DNA of 64,000 bases, taken from assembly GCA_963789885.1 (NCBI GenBank), contig CAWBNB010000045.1:1-64000 (forward strand), read 5' to 3'. Origin of the DNA: DATEDA01 sp963789885. Its GTDB lineage: Bacteria; Pseudomonadota; Gammaproteobacteria; Burkholderiales; SG8-39. Positions 1-9,600 of this stretch are shown piece after piece; the stretch's first letter is position 1; every line of letters starts with the position of its first letter. The notes beneath the pieces were generated by a model. It did no database searches. It had not been told where the DNA came from and was given only the letters and a program-made list of their open reading frames with translations. A program made the translations under genes and the position numbers.

Positions 1-491
1 GTAAACCGGCCCTCAGCCGCAGAAACTCTCACCGGCCGCTTTAGGCAACTGCTGTCATTCGCCAGGCCGAACTCGAACGTCGGCAGCCAGTCTGCTCCAG
101 TCCTTCGACCGACGACCCCGATCGTCAGCAAATGGCCGACTACTGCCGGTGGCGCTCCCGGAGGGCGGACCTTTCGGCGTGCGTCTGCTTTCGGGATTAG
201 CGTCCGGCTGGACGCACCCCAGAGCGGACATTCGAATACCAGTACGTTGCGCTGCGATATGCAATTGCTAAATTAGTCCGACGCCCATTTGCAGTACGCA
301 ACCCGGATGAGCCTGCCTTGACTGGCAAAGGGGAACGCGACTCTAACCATTGTTAACAATCCGATGCACGAACTCCCCTGAACATGTGATAGTTTTTTCA
401 ATGAAAATAAGGTTCAGTCTAAGCAGACATGCTTGGGCTTGAATTGCAATTTGAATGGGCTTGGTTGGCAGCCCAAATAGGAAGGGGAGCC
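1..491. other. No gene recognised
   Basis: I find no convincing coding region, RNA or repeat here. The last ~100 bases are AT-richer than the surroundings and lead into the PEP-CTERM gene, whose ribosome-binding purines lie just before 492, so the promoter of that gene is probably in this stretch. The rest shows no recognisable structure. Confidence 0.4.
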
Positions 492-1220
492 ATGAATAGA
501 GCAATCGCTCTATCAGCTATGTTGGCGATGTGCGCCGCCTTTAGCGCGGCATCTGCGGCGCCAGTTACGTACACCTTCACTAGCAGCGCAGTGTCGTCCG
601 GTGATTTTGGCACAGGCGCCACATTTCTTTCTGGCGCACTCAGCGGCCTTTCGGTCAGTGGGACGTTCATGTACGACCCGCACGCCGCCCCCACGGGGAC
701 ACTTGCTGACGGCTCGACGATCTATGCTGGCGCGAATAGCCCAAACAGCCGCGCTCTCCGGGTCCATCGGCGGATTTAGCTTTTCGGATTCGCGAGGATT
801 CACGACCGTAGGCAACGATCATCCGATTAGTGTTTTTTCGGCAGCCGATTCCGTCCAGTTGTTCGCGGACTCGTCCACCGCCGGCGTCGGTCTTCACAAC
901 ATCGCAGGTTTTTCGCTTGGCGGCTACACTCTCTACAATGTCCGAATGTTCTGGATCGAAGGAATGCGTCCCCGGATCTGATTCCAGATTTCCTGACCGA
1001 TCAGAATCTGCCGAACCCGCTGCCGACATTTCACGGTCGACTATCTTTGGATTTCGTCGAGACCGGCAATGCGTCCGGACCGCAATCCGATGTCTTTTTT
1101 GACGGTCTGAGCGTTAACGCGGTGCCTGAACCGCAGATCTACGCACGGCTGCTCACCGAACTTGGCCTACTCGGATTCATGGCGCGGCGTAGAAAACTGG
1201 AAGAAGCGGCGGCAGCTTAG
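492..1220 (+). pseudogene. PEP-CTERM sorting-domain protein, broken by two frameshifts
   Basis: The ATG at 492 follows a purine-rich ribosome-binding site (GGAAGGGGAG) and opens a clear signal peptide (MNRAIALSAMLAMCAAFSAASAAP). The reading continues in a second frame from about 740 (LSGSIGGFSFSDSRG...) and in a third from about 965 (NASPDLIPDFL...). It ends in a typical PEP-CTERM tail: a VPEP motif, a short apolar stretch (LLTELGLLGFM) and a basic RRRK end. Rejoined, it is about 240 residues. Such proteins are exported and handled by an exosortase; none is in this window. The two one-base-type shifts mean it is either dead or mis-sequenced. The hydrophobic segment carries a Thr and a Glu, so it is weaker than usual. 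Confidence 0.75.
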
Positions 1221-1244
1221 GCCTTCTCTGCAGGTCCCACGCGG

Positions 1245-1270
1245 ACCCCGATTCTGCGGGGTTTTTGTTT
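1245..1270 (+). terminator. Rho-independent terminator
   Basis: A CCCCG/CGGGG stem (1246-1250 and 1257-1261) with a six-base loop is followed by TTTTTGTTT. It lies 25 bases after the stop of the PEP-CTERM gene and would end that transcript. Confidence 0.75.
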
Positions 1271-1310
1271 GTCCAAACGCCAGAGATTGACAGGCTGCGA
1301 ATGACCGTAC

Positions 1311-1322
1311 ATGGACGCCCCC
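1311..1322 (+). repeat. IS1111 subterminal inverted repeat (left in window)
   Basis: ATGGACGCCCCC, the exact reverse complement of 2676-2687. It lies on the transposase 3' side. Confidence 0.85.
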
Positions 1323-1570
1323 GGTTTGCCAAGCTTTCAGTTCGTGGCGGCTCGTAGGGAAGATTGCAACCGTACATCCGGACTTTCGATGCGGCGTTGC
1401 CGCTGTCCCTGATGGAATGCGCTGGTTGGCTCCTCATTCGCTCTCGCGCACTCGAGGTGCTGCGGTCATTTTGGGCTTTGCCAACCACGGTCTTACCTTT
1501 CGTGCCATCACTGCGTGATCGCCTGAGCAATCAGTGGAAGGATCTCCTCGTTGCGTTTGCCGCGTTGAAC
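1323..1570 (-). ncRNA. Candidate bridge/seek RNA region of the IS1111 element
   Basis: These 248 non-coding bases lie between the transposase stop and the inverted repeat. In the IS1111 subgroup the guide RNA (bridge RNA or seekRNA) that pairs with target and donor is encoded downstream of the transposase, which is this position. I infer the RNA from position and family only; I could not fold it or identify the target- and donor-pairing loops. Its 5' and 3' ends are unknown. Confidence 0.4.
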
Positions 1571-2605
1571 CTAGAGCGCTGCCGGCGTAGGGACGTAGTC
1601 GGGCCGGAACTCCCGGTCGTGCGCAAGTAGCGCCCACACGGTGCGGGCGTTCTTGTTCGCCAGCGCGACCGCTGTGACGTTCGGATTCCGCCGATGCAGC
1701 AGACCGGCCAGCCACGGATTGACGGCCGCTCTGCGCTGCGCGGCAACAATCGCCGAGCGCGCCCCATGAATGAGCAGCGTGCGTAGATAAACGTCACCAC
1801 GCTTGCTGATCCCCAGTAAGGTCGGTTTGCCGCCGCTGGAATGCTGTCGCGGCACCAGTCCAATCCACGCCGACACTTGCCGCCCGTTGGCGAAGCTCCT
1901 TGCGTCAGCGATCGACGCCACCAGTGCGCTGGCGCCCAGGGGTCCGATACCGGGTATCTTCTCAAGCTTCTGGCTCAGCTCGCTGCTGCGATGCCAAGCC
2001 TTGATCTGCGCTTCGAGTTGGCCGACCTGGCGATCGAGCTCCTTGAGGTGGTCCAACAGTCGCTCCACCAGATGCGGGAACGCTGCAGGCAGCTTGTCAG
2101 GTGCATTCTCGAGGACCTCTGGCACGCGCTTCCTCACATTCGTGATGCCCTTTGGCATCACCAGACCGAACTCGCCGAGCAGGCTACGGATCTGGTTGGC
2201 CTGCGCAGTGCGCGCCTTAACGAAGCTCTGACGCACACGGTGTAGCGACAGTACGGCCTGCTGTTCGACACTCTTGACCGGCACGAAGCGCATGTTCGGT
2301 CGGGCTACCGCCTCACAGATCGCTTCGGCATCGGCGGCATCGTTCTTGTTCGTTTTCACATAGGGTTTGATGAACTGTGGGGCCATCAATCGCACCGTAT
2401 GTCCAAAACCTTGCAGTTTTCTGGCCCAGTGATGCGAACTGCCGCAGGCTTCCATTCCAATCAGGCACGCCGGCAGCTTCGCAAAGAACGTCGCCATCTG
2501 GTCGCGTTTGAACTGCTTCTTCAGCACGGTCCTGCCACGCTCATCGACCCCATGCACCTGGAACACATTCTTTGCAAGGTCAATGCCAATCGTCGTAATC
2601 TTCAT
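1571..2605 (-). CDS. IS110-family (IS1111 group) transposase
   Basis: A 344-residue DEDD transposase/recombinase that moves the element under RNA guidance. The N-terminal RuvC-like domain shows IGIDLAKN with the first Asp near residue 8, GMEACGS with the Glu near residue 60, and NDAADAEA with the paired Asp near residue 105. The C-terminal Tnp-20 domain shows PGIGPLGASALVA and AWIGLVPRQHSSGGK, the segment holding the catalytic Ser of the family. I chose the ATG at 2605 (MKITTIG...), the usual start of the group; an upstream in-frame extension reads through the inverted repeat. No frameshift or stop is visible, so it may be active. Confidence 0.92.
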   Translation of the reverse strand: MKITTIGIDLAKNVFQVHGVDERGRTVLKKQFKRDQMATFFAKLPACLIGMEACGSSHHWARKLQGFGHTVRLMAPQFIKPYVKTNKNDAADAEAICEAVARPNMRFVPVKSVEQQAVLSLHRVRQSFVKARTAQANQIRSLLGEFGLVMPKGITNVRKRVPEVLENAPDKLPAAFPHLVERLLDHLKELDRQVGQLEAQIKAWHRSSELSQKLEKIPGIGPLGASALVASIADARSFANGRQVSAWIGLVPRQHSSGGKPTLLGISKRGDVYLRTLLIHGARSAIVAAQRRAAVNPWLAGLLHRRNPNVTAVALANKNARTVWALLAHDREFRPDYVPTPAAL

Positions 2606-2675
2606 AGCGGACGCTCCCCTCGGTTTAAGTGGTTGATCAGCGATTCCACTTTGGCACATTGATGCCGTTACGAGT

Positions 2676-2687
2676 GGGGGCGTCCAT
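2676..2687 (-). repeat. IS1111 subterminal inverted repeat (right in window)
   Basis: GGGGGCGTCCAT, the exact reverse complement of 1311-1322. It lies 70 bases upstream of the transposase start. Confidence 0.85.
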
Positions 2688-2760
2688 CCCATTGCTCTTG
2701 GGCCTGGAAGCCGACCTTCTGATCCGGCAGACGCGGAGAAGTGACGTAAAGGGGGAGCGA

Positions 2761-2791
2761 AGAGAAAAGGCCTTAGCTCACGCTAAGGCCT
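2761..2791 (-). terminator. Rho-independent terminator of the flavoprotein gene
   Basis: A perfect 10-bp stem (AGGCCTTAGC at 2768-2777 with GCTAAGGCCT at 2782-2791) has a four-base loop and, read on the minus strand, is followed by TTTTCTCTT. It lies about 45 bases past the stop at 2835. Confidence 0.85.
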
Positions 2792-2834
2792 CGATGTTGT
2801 GGCGCGCCCGTAGCGTTGGCGGGAGCCCGCCGGG

Positions 2835-4019
2835 TCAGCGGCGCGGCGCGAGCTGGCGGGCGACCCAGTCGAGCTTGTCCTTGAACTGCGCCTCGTCGGG
2901 CGGCTGCTTCCGCATCACCGGGTTGGGCAGCTCGAAGAACGAGCCGTCGGCCTTGACCGCCCGCCCGCCGCCGGTTTCGAGATAGCAGTAGCCGACCCCG
3001 TCGAACCTCGCAGTCGCCGTCGACCCGGTGAGCTTTGCCGCGATCTGATGCGCGATGACCTCGCCGTGCGCGTGCGCGAACACCCCGGCCTTCGGCAGCG
3101 AAAGCGGCATGTCCGGCTTGTAGCGTCCCGGCAGCGGCACCACGGTGACGTCGCCTGCTGCGTAAACGCGTCCCGAAGCTGCGGGCGACTTCACCTCGAG
3201 GGTTTGCGGATCGACCGGTATCCATCCGGACGCATTGACGAGGCCGGCATCGCGCACCGCTCTCGGCGCTTCGTGCGGCGGCACGGAAATCAGGAGGTCG
3301 AAGTTCGCCTCGGCACCGTCCTCGAACGCGATGCGCCGCGCCGCGGCGTCGACGCGCACCGGTTTCTTCTGCGGATGGAACGCGATGCCGCGCTGGGCGA
3401 GCTCCGCCTTGATGTGATTGCCCATTTCCGGGCCGGCGGTCGCCATCGGCGCGCCTTCCACCGTATAGATCGCAATCCGCGCTTTCCCGGCCAGGCCGCG
3501 ACGCTCGAAAGCGTGGTGCAGGAGCATCGCCGCTTCGTACGGCGCGGGCGGACACTTGAAGGGCGTCTTCGGAATCAGGATCGCGAGGTCGCCGCCCGCG
3601 AAGCCCTCGAGCACGGACCGTAGGCGCTCCGCGCCCGCCACGGTGTAGAACGTGTGCGCGCTCTCGGCGAGCCCCGGAACGCCCGCTTCGTTCAGGTCGG
3701 CGCCGAGCGCGACCACGAGGTAGTCCCATGTGAGCGTTTCCCCGCTCGTCGCGACCTTCCGGTTCGCGAGGTCGATCGCCATGACGTCGGCCTGCAGGAA
3801 GCGCACGCCGGCGTCGAGCAGCGCGGTGCGCGCCTGCGAGATCTGCTCGAACGTGCGCTCGCCGAGCATGATCCAGGTCTTCCCCGCTCCGACGTAGAAC
3901 CGGGGCGTACGGTCCACGACGACGATCGCGTGGTCCTTCGGCGCGAGCCGGCGAAGCGCGTTCGCGGCGGCAATTCCTCCGAAGCCGCCGCCAAGGATGA
4001 CCGTGGTCTGGATGCTCAT
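2835..4019 (-). CDS. FAD-dependent oxidoreductase, sulfide:quinone reductase-like
   Basis: A 394-residue flavoprotein of the pyridine-nucleotide-disulfide/SQR superfamily. It has an N-terminal Rossmann FAD motif (GGGFGG, residues 10-15), a second nucleotide-binding region after residue 140, and the late FAD motif VYAAGDVT near residue 290. Cys156 in FKCPPAPYEA matches the position of a catalytic cysteine in SQR and flavocytochrome c sulfide dehydrogenase. A second Cys lies in GYCYLETGGG near residue 345. The family oxidises sulfide or related sulfur and reduces quinone at the membrane. An NDH-2-like role cannot be excluded. It is transcribed alone, with its own terminator. Confidence 0.75.
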   Translation of the reverse strand: MSIQTTVILGGGFGGIAAANALRRLAPKDHAIVVVDRTPRFYVGAGKTWIMLGERTFEQISQARTALLDAGVRFLQADVMAIDLANRKVATSGETLTWDYLVVALGADLNEAGVPGLAESAHTFYTVAGAERLRSVLEGFAGGDLAILIPKTPFKCPPAPYEAAMLLHHAFERRGLAGKARIAIYTVEGAPMATAGPEMGNHIKAELAQRGIAFHPQKKPVRVDAAARRIAFEDGAEANFDLLISVPPHEAPRAVRDAGLVNASGWIPVDPQTLEVKSPAASGRVYAAGDVTVVPLPGRYKPDMPLSLPKAGVFAHAHGEVIAHQIAAKLTGSTATARFDGVGYCYLETGGGRAVKADGSFFELPNPVMRKQPPDEAQFKDKLDWVARQLAPRR

Positions 4020-4696
4020 CTCGCTTTCCTCCAGGTGTTCGCCGCTGGGCCGTGACCTGCCGGCAGCGGTTCGACTACTGCCTTGCGCGGGTAACGTTGC
4101 TGCGCGACGGCGCGAAGTACGCTCAGCGCCGCCTTCCCCCGGGCGAGAACTCCTGCCCGTGTCGAGCGACGATGCCCGCGGCCCCTGGCGCCGGGCTCAT
4201 CTGCGTGACGCGACTACCACGCTCGGCGGCGTCTCGGCGGGAATTCACGGTCGACCTGCCCGGCACGAGGTTCCTGCCGCCGATCGTTCACACAGGAGCA
4301 ACACCGAGGATGGTACCTCGCTCGGGCAGCGATGTTGCATCGCAAGAGACTCGAGGTTCTCCCGTCGATCCCAATCGCTCTCCCCGTGACTGCGCCGAGG
4401 AGAGGCCTTTTTCCGTTCTCGCGATTCTTTCGCTTTCTCGGGTTTATTCGGACGAGACAAGCACTGTCGAGCCGGGGCGGTTGTACCGTTTGTCGGCTGA
4501 GCTCCACGTCGTGCCTCGAGACATCCAGCCGTCGGGACGAGCGCGAGAACGTCTGAGTGGATCGAGGGCTTCTTGCCAAGAAAGGGGGCAACCAATAGAG
4601 ACCGATGACCCGAGTTTCTACCGTGCCGTTCGATAGGAACGAGCCCGGTCCTGAGGATTGGTGGTTGACGACCAGCATTGTTGAGGAGAGCAAAAA
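4020..4696. other. Intergenic stretch with no recognised gene
   Basis: About 680 bases between the divergent flavoprotein and DUF6351 genes. A plus-strand open frame of about 190 codons runs through it, but its product is Arg/Ser/Pro-rich with no family features, and I do not accept it. The stretch must carry the promoters of both flanking genes. GAGGAG at 4684-4689 is the ribosome-binding site of the gene at 4697. Confidence 0.4.
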
Positions 4697-6964
4697 ATGA
4701 ACAACCTGCGAAACGGCTTGCGCGCACTCGCATACACGCTGCTGGCGAGCGCGATTCCGTCTGGCCTGGCGTACGCCGGCGATAGACACGATGACGATAG
4801 CCACCACGGCGATCGAGACTTCAGGATCGAGGTGCTATCGAGCCGGCCCTACATGGTTTCCGGCGGCGATGCGCTGGTGCGCGTCACCGTGAAAGACAAG
4901 GACGTTAGCCTGCGCAAGGTGCGCATCGAACTGAACGGCGCCAATATCACCGGGACGTTCGTCGCCGACGCGCCCGCACGCACGCTCACGGGGCTCGTCA
5001 CCGGCCTGCACCTGGGCCGGAACCAGCTCGAAGTCGACGCCAAGGGCAAGGGCCGGGGACACGCCGACGCCGACATCACGCTCACCAACTACCGGATCCA
5101 GGGACCGATCATCTCCGGGCCGCAGGAATTCCCATTCGCCTGCACGACCCAAAACTTCGTTCCGTTTCCCGGCAGCCCGGCGCTCGGCGCGCCGCTCGAT
5201 TCCGATTGCTCGATCGAGCGTCGCGTGCAGTATGTCTACCGGACGACGAGCAACACGTTCGCGTCGCTTCCCCAGCCGTACTCGAGCCTGCCGGCCAATC
5301 TCGCCTTTACCACCACGGTAACCGGCGTCACGGTACCGTACATCGTGCGTCTGGAGACGGGAACGATCAACCGCGCGATCTACCAGACCGCGATCCTGCA
5401 TAACCCGAACGACCCGGCACCCAGCCCCTTCGCGCCGCCCGTCGGCTGGAACAAGCGACTCATCTATCCGCTCGGCGGCGGCTGCATCGGCGGCTGGTTC
5501 ACGCAAGGGCCGGACCTCGTCAACCCGGTCAACCACTCCTATCTGAGCCAGGGCTACGGCGTCGCCTCGGCGACCCTCAACACCTTCGGCAACAACTGCA
5601 ACGACCTGCTTTCGTCCGAGACGATCCTGATGGTCAAGGAGCGCTTCATCGAGAGCTACGGCGTGCCGCTGTTCACGATCGGCACCGGCAGCTCCGGCGG
5701 CGCTTACCAGAGCAACCAGACCGGGGACAACTACCCCGGCACGTTCGACGGCATCGTCACGATGAACAGCTTCCCGGATGTCACCACCGGGATGATCCCG
5801 ATGCACAGCTCCCGATTGCTCGAGCATTTACTTCAACCAGACGCGTCCGGGCGTCTACACGGTGGCGCAGCAGAAGGCGATTTCGGGATACCTGTCGATC
5901 CCCGGCCAGACTCCAGCGCACAATGAGCAGGGTGCGAGGCGACCGAGGATGGATCCGCGGATCGAGTTTCCGCCGGAGATCCTGCCGGGAGTGGGCCCGC
6001 AGTTCCGCTACGACCCCGTGACCAATCCGTACGGCGCGCGCGGAGACGTCTACGACCACACCGTGAACGTCTACGGCAAGATCCGGAATACGCCGTTCCA
6101 CGGCGACAAGCGGTTCGCGCAGCGTCCGCTGGACAACGTCGGCGTCCAGTACGGATTGAAGGCGCTGAACGACGGCGTCATCACCGTCGATCAGTTCCTC
6201 GACCTGAACGCCATGATCGGCGGCTTCGATATCGACTTCAATCACGTCTCCAACGCGCACTACGACCTATCCTGGGCGCTACGCGCCGGGCTTATCAGGG
6301 CGGGCGCATCCTCGGCGGCGGCAACGGCCTCGCTAGCATGCCGATCATTACGCGGATGGGCGGCGGTGATCTGACGGTCGTATGGTGATGTTCACGTCCG
6401 CTACCACTGCACATTCGCATTCGCGCGCGGCTGATCAAGGCGAACGGCCATGCCGACAACCAGGTCATCGTCGGCAACCTCGCGCCGATCGATCTGCTGA
6501 TCGAGCAGATGGGCCGCTGGCTGGCGGCGGTCGCTTCCGACACCTCGAAGCGGCCGCTGGCGGAAAAGGTCGTGCAAAACAAGCCCGCCGACGTGGTCGA
6601 CGCCTGCTGGACCACCGCAGGCGTGAAGATCGTCGAGAAGCAGACCCTGTCCGGTCCCGGCCAGTGCAACGCGCTATTCCCAGTCGGGATACCGCCGGAA
6701 ATGGTGGCGGGCGCGCCGATCGAACTCGACGTCATCAAGTGCAGGCTCAAGCCGATCGACAGTCGGGATTACGCGGTGCCGTTCACCCCGCAGCAGCGCC
6801 TGCAACTGGGAGCCATCTTTCCCGATGGTGTGTGCGATTGGTCCAAGCGAGGTGTGGACCAGGTGCAGTCCATTCCATGGGCGTCATACGGGCCGTCGCC
6901 GGTCAACTTGCTATTCGATGTCACCGGCCAGCATCGGCACCACAATCATCACCACCATGACTGA
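4697..6964 (+). pseudogene. Exported DUF6351 (tannase-like alpha/beta hydrolase) protein, frameshifted
   Basis: Starts at ATG 4697 after GAGGAG, with a signal peptide ending near ...GLAYAG. The frame holds to about 5810, then shifts (one extra C in a CCC run restores SSDCSSIYFNQ), holds to about 6290, and shifts again at least twice before MGRWLAAVAS... in the original frame. Rejoined it is about 740 residues, in line with DUF6351 proteins. The nucleophile elbow is GTGSSGGAYQ near residue 333. A natural His/Asp-rich stretch follows the signal peptide and another ends the protein (HRHHNHHHHD). The family is exported hydrolase-like but its substrate is unknown. The shifts are decay or sequencing indels. 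Confidence 0.75.
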
Positions 6965-7023
6965 CCACGACGACGATTGAAAGCAGTTGCGGTTCGAAAC
7001 AAGGGGGCAGCGTCATCCGTATC

Positions 7024-7060
7024 CGGCCAAGGGGCGTGCTCCACCCCTTGGCCGTTTTCT
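7024..7060 (+). terminator. Rho-independent terminator
   Basis: A perfect 11-bp stem (CGGCCAAGGGG at 7024-7034 with CCCCTTGGCCG at 7044-7054) is followed by TTTTCTT, 60 bases after the DUF6351 stop. Confidence 0.9.
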
Positions 7061-7171
7061 TGCCCGGCGAGTCCATTCAACCTCTGGCGAAAATCACGGA
7101 AGCTCGCCGAAAACCCTACGCTTTCCCAAGTTTTGCGACCCTCCGCGATAACCGCGGACCGTCGCATTCGC

Positions 7172-7705
7172 TCAGTGCCGCTCAGGCTTTGTATTCCGGT
7201 TGCTGACAAGTACGTGGTAGGCGACGGCGTCCCAGGCGTTATGAATGCCGATGAAGAGCAGCAGCAGCACCGCAGCTCCAACGCCGAACAAAGCCTCGCG
7301 GGTATGGGAGGGGGCCGCGAATGCCGAGAGCACGAGCATTCCGTACGCCGCCAAGGGAAGCAGCGCATGAAACAACCAGTCCTCGAAGTCTGGTTGATGT
7401 GCTGTTTGCACTCGCATGCGCCGAGCTACGATCACCGCGTACGCCACTCCACTGAGGCCCGCTAGACCCCAAACAACTGCGCCCGGGGTGATCGCGTGCC
7501 ATGGAGCGCGAAGAACTGCCGACAACAGCAACGCGGCGCTGAAATGGACGATCGTCGGAGTGGCAAATGCGGCGCCGGCCTCCGCCGCACGTAGTGGAGG
7601 CCTCTCGGCAATAAGCGTCATAACGACGAACTGCAATCCAATCAGCGCCCCCGCAGCCGACCCGACGATTACGTAGAAGCTTTCCCATTCGGCGAACTCT
7701 GACAT
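7172..7705 (-). CDS. Hypothetical four-helix membrane protein
   Basis: A 177-residue protein with about four predicted membrane helices: FYVIVGSAAGALIGLQFVVM at the N-terminus, a segment near residues 50-65, one near 75-95, and the pair around LLPLAAYGMLVL and VGAAVLLLLFIG. I recognise no named family. It faces the terminator of the upstream gene and lies just downstream of the reductase gene at 7738-8382 in the same direction, so the two may share a transcript. Confidence 0.6.
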   Translation of the reverse strand: MSEFAEWESFYVIVGSAAGALIGLQFVVMTLIAERPPLRAAEAGAAFATPTIVHFSAALLLSAVLRAPWHAITPGAVVWGLAGLSGVAYAVIVARRMRVQTAHQPDFEDWLFHALLPLAAYGMLVLSAFAAPSHTREALFGVGAAVLLLLFIGIHNAWDAVAYHVLVSNRNTKPERH

Positions 7706-7737
7706 GGCTTCACCTACCTCCCTTGGGATACGGGCGC

Positions 7738-8382
7738 CTATTTTCCAAACCGCTCGAACCGGTACGCCAGCTCCGGGCCCTCTTCCCCCTCGTATGCGAG
7801 CTGGCCGATGAGGAGCGCGAATGGTTCGGTGTACCGGGCGATCCGCAGAGGGCCGGCATCCACCGGATCGAAACCCACGTCGCGGATCAGGCCGGCGGCC
7901 AGTTCTTTGCCGCGCCGGTCATCACCGCAGTACACCAGACTCGGCCGGCTGGCCTTGCGCTTGGCCTCGTACACGCCGAAGAGCACTTCGCTGGGCACGG
8001 TGTTGAACGCGGCTACGACGCGCGCCTTCGGAATCTTCTTTGCAAGCTCCTCCGCGCCGGACGAGGTGTGGGCAACGACGAGCTCGGTGTTGTCATCACT
8101 TAGCGGCAGCGAGCACGTTACGACCACCTTCCCCGAAAGATCGCCTGCCTGATTCAGCACATCGTCCATTCGCGACCAGTGCACGGCGAGCAATAGCGCG
8201 TCCGCTTCGTGCGTGGCGTCACGCGGCGTGCCGTGCCGCGTCTTTCCCTTCGCCTCCCGTGCGAGCGTCTTGAGCTTCTGTTCGGTGCGAGCGTAGCTGA
8301 ATACGACCTCATGCCCGGCACGCGCGAACATCGTTCCAAGCTTGCCGCCCATCAAGCCCGAGCCGAGAATGCCAATTCGCAT
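7738..8382 (-). CDS. NADP-binding oxidoreductase (F420-dependent NADP reductase-like)
   Basis: A 214-residue protein of the coenzyme-F420-dependent NADP oxidoreductase family. The N-terminal Rossmann motif is GILGSGLMGGKLG (residues 4-16), followed by HEVVFSYART and the conserved AAFNTVPSEVL. In bacteria without F420 such proteins act as NADP-dependent reductases of unknown substrate; nothing in this window makes F420. The ATG at 8382 lies 10 bases beyond the end of the collapsed transporter gene, suggesting a former shared operon. Confidence 0.7.
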   Translation of the reverse strand: MRIGILGSGLMGGKLGTMFARAGHEVVFSYARTEQKLKTLAREAKGKTRHGTPRDATHEADALLLAVHWSRMDDVLNQAGDLSGKVVVTCSLPLSDDNTELVVAHTSSGAEELAKKIPKARVVAAFNTVPSEVLFGVYEAKRKASRPSLVYCGDDRRGKELAAGLIRDVGFDPVDAGPLRIARYTEPFALLIGQLAYEGEEGPELAYRFERFGK

Positions 8383-8391
8383 GGTGCTCTC

Positions 8392-8835
8392 CTAGGGTGA
8401 CTTTATTGCTCCTCCCGCTCGGGCCGGATTCGCGGCTTTGTCGGGCCGGACGATCAGTACGACAACGAGGACCGGTGCGAGCGTGAGCATTACCGTTCCC
8501 GCAGTGAGCGAGGTCGCGATGCGGTGCGCGAGCTTATTCGCGCGTGTCGATCATGCCGGAACCGGCGGCGGCGAACACGACGACGAGGACCCCGAGTCCA
8601 AGCGAGCCGCCGAGCTGGCGCGCGCGCCGAGCAGGAGTAATCCCCCGAAGGCGAGCGTATAGGCGTTCTGCACCCAGGAAAGGCCGGTGGCCGAGAGGGC
8701 GAGGCCTTGCTGGATCTTCGGGAGCCCCGTGATGACGATCGAGATGTCGAGCACGATCATCAGGTAGCTCACGAGGACGATCGTGAGCACGGGCATGCGC
8801 TGGGACACAGGCGCGGTTTGAGTAGCAGCCAGCAT
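8392..8835 (-). pseudogene. MFS (DHA2-type) transporter, internally deleted
   Basis: The N-terminal part (LTIVLVSYLMIVLDISIV, then LSWVQNAYTLAFGGLLLLGAR) is helix 1, helix 2 and the motif-A region of a drug:H+ antiporter-2 transporter. It joins directly, with a change of frame, to the far C-terminal part (ARQLGGSLGLGVLVVVFAAAGS, then LAPVLVVVLIVRP). Roughly 148 codons remain of the usual ~480. The junction falls in a GCGCGCG-type sequence where both ends share bases, consistent with a microhomology deletion. A further frame change lies near 8540. The protein cannot be functional. Confidence 0.8.
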
Positions 8836-8853
8836 CGGGCTAAGCCACGGCCC

Positions 8854-9600
8854 TTACAGCTCCTGGCGCGTGGGCCGGAACAGGATCTCGTTCACATCCA
8901 CCTCCTCGGGCTGGCTCATCGCGAAGGCGACCGCCCGCGCGAATGAATCGGCAGGAATCGCGAACGCCTCATAGAACTTGTGAATGTTCTCGGAGACGTC
9001 CGGCTCGGTGATGCTGTCGGGCAGTTCCGTGGCTACGGCGCCCGGCGAGATCACCGTCGTGCGGATGTTGTAGGGCTTCACCTCCTGGCGCAGCCCTTCG
9101 GACAGGACCCGCACGGCATGCTTGGTCGCCGCATAGACCGCGTTGCCCACGCCCACCTTGTGGCCGGCCACCGAGGAGACATTGATGATATGGCCGGACT
9201 TCTGCTGCTTCATGTACGGCAGCGCCGCGGCAATGCCGTAGAGCACGCCCTTGATGTTCACATCGATCGTCCGGTTCCAGTCCTCGATCTTGAGGCGCTC
9301 GAGCAGCGAATGCGGCATCAGGCCGGCGTTGTTGAGCATCACGTCGACGCGCCCGTATGCCTGCGCGGCTGCATCGACCAGCTTCTTCACCTGCTCGGGA
9401 TGGGTGACGTCCGTCGGCAGGGCGAGTGCCTCGCCGCCGCGGCCGCTCAGCTCGTCCGCCAATGACTTGATGCGTTCGACGCGCCGCGCGCCAAGCACCA
9501 CCCTCGCGCCTTGCGCATGAAGAAAGCGCGCCGTCGCCTCACCGAGCCCACTGCTCGCCCCCGTAATCACGACTACTTTTCCCTGGATGTTATTGCTCAT
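8854..9600 (-). CDS. Short-chain dehydrogenase/reductase (SDR)
   Basis: A 248-residue classical SDR. It shows the cofactor motif TGASSGLGEA (residues 13-22), the structural NNAGLM near residue 90, the catalytic Ser in NVSSVAG near 142, and the YAATK Tyr/Lys pair near 155. The basic residue after the first strands suggests NADP preference (inference). Its ATG at 9600 overlaps the cupin stop at 9590, so the two are translationally coupled. It belongs to the minus-strand run from 12031. The substrate is unknown. Confidence 0.88.
   Translation of the reverse strand: MSNNIQGKVVVITGASSGLGEATARFLHAQGARVVLGARRVERIKSLADELSGRGGEALALPTDVTHPEQVKKLVDAAAQAYGRVDVMLNNAGLMPHSLLERLKIEDWNRTIDVNIKGVLYGIAAALPYMKQQKSGHIINVSSVAGHKVGVGNAVYAATKHAVRVLSEGLRQEVKPYNIRTTVISPGAVATELPDSITEPDVSENIHKFYEAFAIPADSFARAVAFAMSQPEEVDVNEILFRPTRQEL

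Larger units (their letters stand above)
1305..2692 (-). mobile_element. IS1111-group (IS110 family) insertion sequence, apparently complete
   Basis: One intact DEDD transposase gene is framed by a perfect 12-bp inverted pair: ATGGACGCCCCC at 1311-1322 and GGGGGCGTCCAT at 2676-2687. Short subterminal inverted repeats of this length are a mark of the IS1111 subgroup; classical IS110 members lack them. The flank 3' of the transposase is long (1323-1570) and the 5' flank is short (2606-2675), also as in IS1111. The element sits between two terminators facing each other (1245-1270 and 2761-2791), so it interrupts no gene. Exact ends are uncertain by a few bases because the repeats are subterminal and no target duplication is expected. 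Confidence 0.8.

Noticed and set aside
4052..4636. Plus-strand open frame of ~194 codons in the gap before the DUF6351 gene
   Set aside because: The product is Arg/Ser/Pro-rich with no domain, signal peptide or ribosome-binding site; open frames of this size are common by chance in GC-rich DNA.
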